13,519 nt of DNA from Helicobacteraceae bacterium. Its GTDB lineage: Bacteria; Campylobacterota; Campylobacteria; Campylobacterales; Sulfurimonadaceae. Under the pieces are notes generated by a model. The model worked only from the letters and a program-made list of their open reading frames with translations. It had not been told where the DNA came from and made no database searches. The stretch covers positions 1-13,519 of the forward strand of contig JAUWLG010000012.1 in assembly GCA_030613795.1 (NCBI GenBank), written 5' to 3'. Of the stretch, positions 7,717-13,243 are shown one piece after another; the stretch's first letter is position 1; every line of letters begins with the position of its first letter. Position numbers and translations under genes: made by a program.

Positions 7717-8847
7717 ATGAAACAAACAAAAATATTTTTAAGCACCATAGCCTTAGCTATGATAATTGGTCTAACTGGCTGTGAAGAGCCTACCGAACCA
7801 GACATGGACAATGCTACACGTAACCAAAAGAAAATCACTCTAGGCGAGCAGCTCTTTAGTGACACAAACCTTTCACAAAACAGAACTATGTCCTGTGCCT
7901 CGTGCCACGACTTAAACCATGCCATGGTAGATACCAGAGCCGGCAGTGAGATAGGCGCTTCTAAAGGCGATGATAATGTCGCTCTGGGCGATAGAAATGC
8001 ACCAACGGCCGCCTATGCCGCTTTTTCTCCACGTTTTCATTTCGATGCAGGTGAAGGTCTCTTTATGGGTGGTCAATTTCTTGATGGCCGTGCAAAAGAT
8101 CTTAAAGCACAGGCAAAAGGCCCGTTTTTAAATCCGCTTGAGATGCAGATGCCTGATAAGGGTTCAGTCATAGAACGGATAAAAGAGAATGCTATGTATA
8201 TTGCACAGCTAAAAGAGATCTACGGTGATGATATTTTCAATGATGATGAAAAAGCGTATGATGCGGTGGCTGACAGTATTGCTCTTTTTGAGATGAGTCC
8301 GGTCTTTGCACCGTTTAACTCAAAATATGACAAATATTTAGCAGGTAAAGAGACATTGACTGATATGGAACAAGAAGGTCTTAAACTTTTTGAGGGCAAA
8401 GCAATGTGTTCTGCTTGTCATCCAGCAATTACTGACAATGGAAGCAGACCTCTTTTTACAGATTTTTCGTATGATAATCTCGGTGTCCCTGTCAATAATG
8501 TTCTTCGTTCAGCTAATGGCGTTTCAGACATCGATAATGGTCTGGGCAAAGAGGTTAATGACCCTAGTCTAAACGGAGCATTCAAAGTTTCTACTCTACG
8601 CAACATTGCAGTTACCGGTCCCTATATGCATAATGGCGTCTTTAAAGATCTAAAGACTGTTGTCCATTTTTATAACACACGTGACACTGGTGGAATAAAC
8701 CCAGAGACCTCAAATCCTTGGGAACCAGGTGAAGTTGATGCAACAAAGAATATAAGTGAACTAGGTAATCTTGGTCTAACAGATCATGAAGAAGATGCAA
8801 TTGTAGCTTTCTTAGATACCCTGACTGACGAAAAGTTCAGACCTTAA
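7717..8847 (+). CDS. Di-heme cytochrome c peroxidase / MauG-family lipoprotein
   Basis: A 376-residue protein with a lipoprotein signal (LTGC, Cys22), so it should be anchored on the periplasmic face of a membrane. Two heme c sites are present: CASCH at 60-64 and CSACH at 231-235. Family landmarks are RNAPT at 93-97, DGRAKDL at 123-129, NPLEM at 139-143 and TLRN with GPYMHNG at 293-307. Tyr319 in VVHFYN falls where classical peroxidases have a Met and MauG a Tyr heme ligand. The residue before DGR, normally Trp (FWDGR), is Leu122. AGGA stands 7 bases before the ATG. Members reduce hydrogen peroxide or oxidise protein residues; which applies here is open. Being behind a porin and Fur boxes argues for an envelope role linked to metal supply. 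Confidence 0.9.
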   Translation: MKQTKIFLSTIALAMIIGLTGCEEPTEPDMDNATRNQKKITLGEQLFSDTNLSQNRTMSCASCHDLNHAMVDTRAGSEIGASKGDDNVALGDRNAPTAAYAAFSPRFHFDAGEGLFMGGQFLDGRAKDLKAQAKGPFLNPLEMQMPDKGSVIERIKENAMYIAQLKEIYGDDIFNDDEKAYDAVADSIALFEMSPVFAPFNSKYDKYLAGKETLTDMEQEGLKLFEGKAMCSACHPAITDNGSRPLFTDFSYDNLGVPVNNVLRSANGVSDIDNGLGKEVNDPSLNGAFKVSTLRNIAVTGPYMHNGVFKDLKTVVHFYNTRDTGGINPETSNPWEPGEVDATKNISELGNLGLTDHEEDAIVAFLDTLTDEKFRP

Positions 8848-8889
8848 AGTATATAAGCACTCTTGATATATCAAGGGATGCTATACTTT
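8846..8889 (+). other. Long imperfect hairpin between the di-heme and FMN-binding genes
   Basis: AAAGTATA at 8846-8853 pairs with TATACTTT at 8882-8889. Inside, GCA pairs with TGC and CTTGA (8862-8866) with TCAAG (8871-8875) around a TATA loop. No T tract follows, so it is a poor intrinsic terminator. It may protect or process the mRNA end, or attenuate transcription into the next genes. Its right arm contains the candidate -10 box of the next unit. Confidence 0.5.
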
Positions 8890-8910
8890 CAAAAACAAAA
8901 GTGATTATCA
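8879..8910 (+). promoter_or_regulatory. Extended -10 promoter with a weak Fur-like half-site
   Basis: TGCTATACT at 8879-8887 is an extended -10 (TGn plus TATACT), predicting a start near 8894. Just after it, ATTATCA at 8904-8910 is an exact half of a Fur box; the partner half at 8896-8902 is poor (3 of 7). Confidence 0.4.
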
Positions 8911-8912
8911 AT

Positions 8913-9434
8913 ATGCGTTATTTTCTTTTATCCCTTTTTCTACTAACTTCTCTCCAAGCAAAACTGCTTATCTCCCCTTTTGATGCCCTGCACGCAGTCT
9001 ATGGCAAAGAGGTCAAGATCGAGAAAAAAAACGTCCTGTTGACCATTGACAAAGCGGAAATTGTCTACAAACAGGCAAAGATGAAAAAAGGCTCCAAGAT
9101 CTTTCGTACGTACAGAATCACTAAAGATAATAAACCTGTCGCTTATGGGGTCTTGATCTCTCGTGTTGTCCGCAGTAAAGATGCAGCCATTCTCTATATG
9201 ATCTCTCCGGAAGGTGTGATAGACGCCGTTGAAGTGATCGCCTTTAACGAACCGCCTGAGTTTACACCATCAAAAAGCTATGTCGACCAGTTCAAAGGCA
9301 AGTCAACCAAAGACACCCTGCGTGTCGGAAAAGACATTCCTACCGTAACCGGTGCAACGATGGGCGCACGCAATGTCACCGACGGTGCACGTCTGGCACT
9401 CGCAGTGTTTGACATGCTCTTTAAAGAGAAATAG
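8913..9434 (+). CDS. Secreted FMN-binding-domain protein (flavinylated)
   Basis: A 173-residue protein with a signal peptide (MRYFLLSLFLLTSLQA, then KLL). The FMN-binding domain occupies roughly the C-terminal two thirds: YGVLISRVV and VIDAVEVIAF lead to the flavinylation motif VTGAT, where Thr149 would carry FMN by a phosphoester bond made by ApbE, as in NqrC and RnfG. The frame could begin at a GTG at 8901, but ATG 8913 gives the natural signal peptide; neither start has a strong ribosome binding site. It is the first gene of a tight unit: its TAG stop is followed immediately by the ATG of the next gene. It probably passes electrons between the two membrane proteins and a periplasmic acceptor (inference). 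The end of an apbE gene is present at 13244-13519. Confidence 0.85.
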   Translation: MRYFLLSLFLLTSLQAKLLISPFDALHAVYGKEVKIEKKNVLLTIDKAEIVYKQAKMKKGSKIFRTYRITKDNKPVAYGVLISRVVRSKDAAILYMISPEGVIDAVEVIAFNEPPEFTPSKSYVDQFKGKSTKDTLRVGKDIPTVTGATMGARNVTDGARLALAVFDMLFKEK

Positions 9435-9926
9435 ATGAAATTCACGCTGATCAAAGATGTCAAACACGACTCTTTAATGCGCCCTCTCTTGGGAGGCCTG
9501 CTGCTCTTTATACTTCTTTTTTTACTCTCTGATATTGCACTGAGAAATGACCATATCGGATTAACTGCCTCTACCCTTTCACAGACTCTCTTTGGCAATG
9601 AAGAGGCGTTCGTTGAGCCGGTAACTGAACATTTTTTACTTGAGCTGATCCATAGTGACATCTTTTTTATCATGATGACACTGTTGACGCTGAGTGCTGT
9701 GTATGCCAGACTGTGTCAGAACAGACGTTTACGTCTTATCAACATCAACCTGACCATGATCTCTGCACTTTTATCCATCATCTTGTTGCCGATGGCGTAT
9801 TATCTTTCCGAACTTTTCATCATGCCTTGGATAGTAAGTTTCTACACCTGGCACTTCTTAGCCATCATGATGACCTTGGCCTCACTGTTTTATCTTTTTG
9901 TACCGCAAAAAAGTGACCTAAGATAA
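9435..9926 (+). CDS. 4-TM membrane protein A, paralogue of the next gene
   Basis: A 163-residue protein with four hydrophobic segments (about 16-35, 70-90, 100-125, 130-155). I do not recognise a named family. The stretch IGL to LFGNEEAF, then LLELIHSD (residues 41-75), lines up with IGF to YLGNEALF, then LLEVALPH, in the next protein, so the two are paralogues. Histidines near membrane segments (His73, His140) could bind heme b, which would make this a membrane electron carrier for the FMN protein; that is inference. The ATG directly follows the stop of the FMN gene and its own stop overlaps the next ATG, so the three are surely co-transcribed. Confidence 0.82.
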   Translation: MKFTLIKDVKHDSLMRPLLGGLLLFILLFLLSDIALRNDHIGLTASTLSQTLFGNEEAFVEPVTEHFLLELIHSDIFFIMMTLLTLSAVYARLCQNRRLRLININLTMISALLSIILLPMAYYLSELFIMPWIVSFYTWHFLAIMMTLASLFYLFVPQKSDLR

Positions 9927-10390
9927 TGCACCAAAGCTACCGCTTCGCTATCGCCTACTTTATTCTTTTTGGCGCACTGCTGCTTGCCAGCGGCATGGTG
10001 CTCTTTTTTAGCAAGATCGGCTTCTCTTACGAGGCAGTAGAAAGCTACTATTTAGGGAATGAGGCCCTTTTCACTAGTCCTAAAAGTAGTTATGGCCTTC
10101 TTGAAGTTGCCCTTCCCCACTTAGGTTCGATGGGACTTTTCATCATGGTCACCGGCCACTTCTTACTTTTTTCAACAAAACAGAAAAAGCACCATGCTAT
10201 AAAAATAGTCATAGCACTCTTTATTGTTGCTCTGCTTGATATTTTTAGCGGTTTTTTGATTGTTGAGGGATGGACACTTTTTATCTGGATAAAGTTACTC
10301 TCTTTTATATTTTTACAGCTCTTGGGACTCTATCTTCTCTGGTTGCTATTTATATCAGTTTGGCAGGGAATAGTTGCCCATAAAAACTAA
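9926..10390 (+). CDS. 4-TM membrane protein B, paralogue of the preceding gene
   Basis: A 154-residue protein with four hydrophobic segments (about 6-28, 62-83, 92-112, 118-148). It begins inside the stop of the preceding gene (TAATG), so translation is probably coupled. The periplasmic-type loop between helices 1 and 2 carries YYLGNEALF and LLEVALPH, matching the same loop of protein A. His65 and His78 near the start and end of helix 2 are possible heme ligands. With protein A it may form a heterodimer embedded next to the secreted flavoprotein. The family is not recognised and the redox role is inferred from the neighbours. Confidence 0.82.
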   Translation: MHQSYRFAIAYFILFGALLLASGMVLFFSKIGFSYEAVESYYLGNEALFTSPKSSYGLLEVALPHLGSMGLFIMVTGHFLLFSTKQKKHHAIKIVIALFIVALLDIFSGFLIVEGWTLFIWIKLLSFIFLQLLGLYLLWLLFISVWQGIVAHKN

Positions 10391-10469
10391 GGATGAACGT
10401 TCTCTAGCCAAATTTATTCTTTCTCAATTAAGGCCACCTCATAAACAAAGATGTCTCTCTTAGTTTTTT
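10382..10469 (+). terminator. Possible terminator with long-range stem
   Basis: AAAAACTAAG at 10382-10391, spanning the stop codon of membrane protein B, is the exact reverse complement of CTTAGTTTTT at 10459-10468, which ends in a run of six T. The intervening 67 bases make this a wide hairpin, so it is only a candidate end for the FMN operon. Confidence 0.3.
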
Positions 10470-10499
10470 ATATGACTACTACTCTAATGCAGTCCTAGC

Positions 10500-10612
10500 A
10501 GGAAAAAGAAACCAATGAAATGACAACATGGGATTTCTATTAGTTTACTACTTCTAACTGCCTCTAAGAAGAGGAAAAATGAGAAAATGACAACTTTTGA
10601 CATAATTTACTA
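10500..10612 (+). repeat. Degenerate direct repeat upstream of the cold-shock gene
   Basis: Three words recur in the same order: AGGAAAAA (10500 and 10572), AAATGACAAC (10518 and 10585) and TTTACTA (10544 and 10606). The offsets fall from 72 to 67 to 62, as if a promoter-region duplication had lost two groups of five bases. Between 10391 and 10658 I see no gene. Confidence 0.4.
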
Positions 10613-10620
10613 TATTTTTA

Positions 10621-10636
10621 TGGTAGAATTTTCTAC
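10621..10636 (+). promoter_or_regulatory. Extended -10 promoter with a palindrome at the start site
   Basis: TGGTAGAAT at 10621-10629 is an extended -10 (5 of 6 to TATAAT) giving a start near 10636. It is merged with a perfect inverted repeat, GTAGAA-TT-TTCTAC (10623-10636). A TTGACA at 10597-10602 is 21 bases upstream, too far for a standard spacer. Confidence 0.5.
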
Positions 10637-10658
10637 TTTAAGAAAAAAAGGAAATAAC

Positions 10659-10868
10659 ATGACACATACAGGTACAGTGATAAACGTAAAAAATCTAACC
10701 AAAATGAGCTGTTTTGGTAGAATTAAGCCAGATATTGGTGGAAGAAGCATATTTGTAAGTGCTGTTAATTGTGATGAGTATAAACTTGAAAATGGCATGC
10801 ACGTAGCCTACGAATTACAAAAAGGTGTACGAAGCAACTTCGCTGTTAATGTGAGAGACGCTTCTTAA
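10659..10868 (+). CDS. Divergent cold-shock-domain (CSD) protein
   Basis: A 69-residue protein from ATG 10659, which has AAGGA 6 bases upstream. The same frame extends to an ATG at 10587, but those residues lie across the promoter and are not CSD-like. The five-stranded CSD pattern is recognisable: GTVINV, then CFGRIKPDIGG at the RNP1 position (usual form KGFGFI), SIFVSA at the RNP2 position (usual form VFVHF), and LENGMHVAYELQKG with FAVNV at the end. The Trp of the usual KWFN and several nucleic-acid-stacking aromatics are missing, though Phe19 and Phe32 remain. It probably binds RNA or DNA weakly or with altered specificity. It is monocistronic, with its own promoter, and convergent with the next gene. 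Confidence 0.75.
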   Translation: MTHTGTVINVKNLTKMSCFGRIKPDIGGRSIFVSAVNCDEYKLENGMHVAYELQKGVRSNFAVNVRDAS

Positions 10869-10875
10869 TAAAGGG

Positions 10876-10962
10876 CACCTCTAATAACCCTATACATTCT
10901 CAGAGGTGAAAATCATACACTTCTTTTCACCTTCCGCAGGACGATAAGAGAGATTCTCTCTT
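10876..10962. other. Overlapping, mutually exclusive inverted repeats between convergent genes
   Basis: CACCTCT (10876-10882) can pair with AGAGGTG (10902-10908), while AGGTGAAAA (10904-10912) can pair with TTTTCACCT (10924-10932), so the middle segment must choose. A third hairpin, AAGAGAG-ATT-CTCTCTT, follows at 10946-10962. No clear T tract follows on either strand. The likely use is as mRNA ends for the two converging transcripts. I see no gene in the rest of 10869-11075. Confidence 0.45.
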
Positions 10963-11075
10963 GCTTCGTTAGATGCACTTAAGCTACTAACAGTTTCTAC
11001 GTATATCCGTCTATCCATGACTTTAACAAAGAGATGCAAAAAGTTAGAAGATTAGCTGAGCAGGTCATCCATATA

Positions 11076-11540
11076 CTATTTTTCCAATAACCTTTCCCCT
11101 TGGAATACAAGATATAACAACCCACAGACACCATAGATGATAAATGCAGCCAAAAACAACCAATATTCGAGCCCAGGTTCCAGAGAGTAGTCCTGGACAC
11201 CTTGAAGATAGAACAACATAAATAGAATCGTTGTGGCCCAATAAGCTGACACACCCATTACCGCTGCCGTTGTCAACAGTGACCATCGTTTCTTTAAAAC
11301 AAGGCCTATAATTGAGATAATGACCAATGGAATATAGATAACGGTATCACCTGCACCAAAAGCGCGATTCACTTGAACACCAAACTCGCCAACTTCTTTT
11401 ACATCTTCTTGCAGCCCAAGCTCCACAGCCAAATCATAATTTACGATAGCCATAGTCTGACCCATAAGCAACAATATCAAGGATATAAACAAAAAACCGG
11501 TTATGATCCAAAAAGCAAAAGAGCGTTTTGTATCTTTCAT
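11076..11540 (-). CDS. Unrecognised 4-TM membrane protein
   Basis: A 154-residue protein with four membrane segments at about 8-32, 65-83, 88-113 and 124-147. A 33-residue acidic loop between the first two contains FGVQVNRAFGAGDT just before helix 2. AGAGGA lies 8 bases before the ATG. I have an impression of a conserved family found widely in marine bacteria, but I cannot name it. It starts 37 bases after the stop of the PEBP-family gene on the same strand and may be its operon partner; a weak TATAAC (11567-11562) in the gap could also serve as its own promoter. No catalytic motif is visible. Confidence 0.8.
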   Translation of the reverse strand: MKDTKRSFAFWIITGFLFISLILLLMGQTMAIVNYDLAVELGLQEDVKEVGEFGVQVNRAFGAGDTVIYIPLVIISIIGLVLKKRWSLLTTAAVMGVSAYWATTILFMLFYLQGVQDYSLEPGLEYWLFLAAFIIYGVCGLLYLVFQGERLLEK

Positions 11541-11577
11541 CGTTTATTTCCTCTTAGTCTTGTTATAAGAATCTCTT

Positions 11578-12108
11578 TTAGTCTCGTTGATAATATGAGA
11601 CGATCGTCGCTTTTTGAATCGTATGGGCATTGATCTGATAACCGACAAGTGCGCTGTTGCTCTGCGCATTCACATCTAACTTCTCAGTATTTAATGCATA
11701 AACAGTAAATATATACGCGTGTGCACCGTCACCATTAGGAGGACAGGCGCCGCCAAATCCACTGAAACTATAATCTGTCATCGTCTCAACAGCACCCTTT
11801 GGTAGTGTATGGGTAGACGATGCATTTGAAGCGATCTTAGTAACATCTGCCGGAATGTTGACAACCAGCCAGTGCCACCAGCCACTACCTGTCGGTGCAT
11901 CAGGGTCATACACGGTAATAGCAAAACTCTTAGTGCCTTTAGGCGGATTTTTCCAATGGAGTTCAGGGGACATATTTTTCCCTTTACACCCAAAACCGTC
12001 AAACTCTTCAGCTTTTGTCAACTGACCTTCAAGAGTATTACTCTCTAATGTGAAACCACCTGCAAACAACAATGAACCTAACGCAATAAGTGCTATAAAC
12101 AACTTCAT
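11578..12108 (-). CDS. Periplasmic PEBP/YbhB-family (Raf kinase inhibitor-like) protein
   Basis: A 176-residue protein with a signal peptide of about 16 residues (ending LLFA). The PEBP signatures are complete: YDPDAPTGSGWWHW at 67-80, which forms the anion-binding pocket, and GFGGACPPNGDGAHAY at 117-132. Two cysteines (41, 122) could form a disulfide in the periplasm. Bacterial YbhB/YbcL proteins have no settled substrate; the fold binds phosphate-bearing or small ligands. GAGGAG lies 6 bases before the ATG and a TATAAT box 23 bases upstream of it. The 4-TM protein gene follows after 37 bases. Confidence 0.92.
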   Translation of the reverse strand: MKLFIALIALGSLLFAGGFTLESNTLEGQLTKAEEFDGFGCKGKNMSPELHWKNPPKGTKSFAITVYDPDAPTGSGWWHWLVVNIPADVTKIASNASSTHTLPKGAVETMTDYSFSGFGGACPPNGDGAHAYIFTVYALNTEKLDVNAQSNSALVGYQINAHTIQKATIVSYYQRD

Positions 12109-12130
12109 GACTCACTCCTCTGTTTTCTCC

Positions 12131-12136
12131 ATTATA
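12131..12136 (-). promoter_or_regulatory. -10 box for the PEBP-family gene
   Basis: TATAAT on the minus strand (12136 to 12131), start site near 12124, leader of about 16 bases carrying GAGGAG. It lies in the 60-base gap after the methyltransferase gene, so the PEBP gene begins a new transcript. Confidence 0.55.
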
Positions 12137-12168
12137 ATAGAAAAAAAGTGATATTCATACTAAAGTTA

Positions 12169-12837
12169 TTACGATTCTCTTTTATACCAAGACCAATAAT
12201 GGGGTACGGACGGGTCTTGGTCATCGTCATATGCCAAAAAACTTTTTTCGGTAAGACCGGCACGTATAAAACCGTCAATCTCTTGACGATCGAGCGGTAA
12301 AGGGATGTCATCTTCCTGCTCGCCAGTCAAGCGTGAACGGCACGAGACAAGCAGATCACCTTGGCCTGCCAAGAGGCTAACCATGGCATCGCGTGCTTGT
12401 ATACGGTATTTTCCGGGAAGTACTTGAATGGTGTTGCACTCATAGACCAGGTCAAAACCCAGAAACCACTCTTCAGGGTAGTTAAATAGGTCAGCGACAA
12501 GATAATCGACATTTGTATCTTTGTATCGATTTTGGCACAGAGCTATTGCACTTGACGCAATATCAAAGGCAGTTACTTCATAGCCATATGTTGCCATCGC
12601 TTCTGCATCATCGCCAACTCCACACCCAATAGCGATCGCCTTTTTCTTGGAACCTATTGCAGGATGTTCTTCCAACCAATCAACCAAGTATGGGTTCGGC
12701 GCTAGATCAGCCCAGAAGACGGCGTTATGATCACCTTCGGCACTGCTGTAGATGCCGTCAAACCATCCGGTCGGATCATCACGTTCTTGGTAGTCACGGA
12801 CCATCTCTCTGTATTTTACAGGGTCAAATTCTTTCAT
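12169..12837 (-). CDS. Class I SAM-dependent methyltransferase (TPMT-like)
   Basis: A 222-residue soluble protein with the Rossmann-type SAM site: AIAIGCGVGDDA at 67-78 (motif I) and the acidic end of strand 2, VTAFD, with Asp92. VYECNTIQVL at 131-140 fits the strand-4 region. The N-terminal TGWFDGIYSSAEGD and the hydrophobic FWADL before motif I recall the thiopurine methyltransferase-like branch, which acts on small molecules, sulfur or metalloid compounds; the substrate is not readable here. Its ATG is 18 bases after the DUF4242 stop with GAGG 6 bases upstream, so the two probably form an operon. Confidence 0.85.
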   Translation of the reverse strand: MKEFDPVKYREMVRDYQERDDPTGWFDGIYSSAEGDHNAVFWADLAPNPYLVDWLEEHPAIGSKKKAIAIGCGVGDDAEAMATYGYEVTAFDIASSAIALCQNRYKDTNVDYLVADLFNYPEEWFLGFDLVYECNTIQVLPGKYRIQARDAMVSLLAGQGDLLVSCRSRLTGEQEDDIPLPLDRQEIDGFIRAGLTEKSFLAYDDDQDPSVPHYWSWYKRES

Positions 12838-12855
12838 ACAAAACCTCGAAGCGTA

Positions 12856-13140
12856 CTAGCCTTCAGCAGTTACAGGATCAACAACCGTATTGATCTTTGT
12901 CACTATGTTAGCAGGAAACCCGCTACGTTGACTGTGTTCATAGATAAGTGCTTCATTGTCAACGATATAGATGCAAAACATTATATCTTCCGTAGCATAG
13001 GAGTGAACCCACTGAATGTTTTTATGTTCAGCGGTCATCTCGGCTATCACTTCATTAGACTTATTTGCTGCCGCACGATACTCTTCAGGACTAAAAGATC
13101 CAACACCCGGGATATCGCGGTGAATGATATACTTGGACAT
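12856..13140 (-). CDS. DUF4242 small protein (SCO4226-like nickel-binding family)
   Basis: A 94-residue protein matching the DUF4242 pattern: KYIIHRDIPGVG at the start, IQWVHSYATEDIMFCIYI in the centre and a C-terminal SGFPANIVTKI, with VDP near the end. The family has a ferredoxin-like alpha-beta fold; one member, SCO4226 of Streptomyces, binds nickel. His46 in WVHSY and His69 are candidate ligands. A strong AGGAGG lies 6 bases before the ATG. It is first in the transcript with the methyltransferase. The family call is good; the role is unknown. Confidence 0.88.
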   Translation of the reverse strand: MSKYIIHRDIPGVGSFSPEEYRAAANKSNEVIAEMTAEHKNIQWVHSYATEDIMFCIYIVDNEALIYEHSQRSGFPANIVTKINTVVDPVTAEG

Positions 13141-13158
13141 CTCACACCTCCTCTTTTG

Positions 13159-13184
13159 GATTGTCTAGATAAAACAATCTTATA
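13159..13184 (-). promoter_or_regulatory. Candidate promoter and operator of the DUF4242-methyltransferase operon
   Basis: TATAAG on the minus strand (13184 to 13179) with a start near 13172. GATTGT (13159-13164) and ACAATC (13174-13179) form a 6-base inverted repeat around it, which could be a repressor site or a leader hairpin. Confidence 0.35.
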
Positions 13185-13243
13185 TTAAAAAGCTTGGAAA
13201 TGGTCTTTGTATCCAAATGCAATAGAGATGTTTAAGGGTGCCT

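Noticed and set aside
10587..10658. Longer N-terminus for the cold-shock protein
   Set aside because: The extra codons run across the extended -10 box and palindrome, and do not fit the CSD pattern; AAGGA is correctly spaced for 10659.
10997..11286. Minus-strand open frames of 73 and 85 codons
   Set aside because: They mostly overlap the 3' part of the 4-TM protein gene in other frames, have Cys/Trp-rich unlikely sequences and lack ribosome binding sites.
11580..11605. GTCTC/GAGAC inverted repeat at the end of the PEBP gene
   Set aside because: Only five base pairs, inside coding sequence, with no T tract on either strand; not called a terminator.
12657..13188. Plus-strand open frames of 78 and 153 codons
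   Set aside because: They run antisense across the methyltransferase and DUF4242 genes, which match known families on the minus strand.
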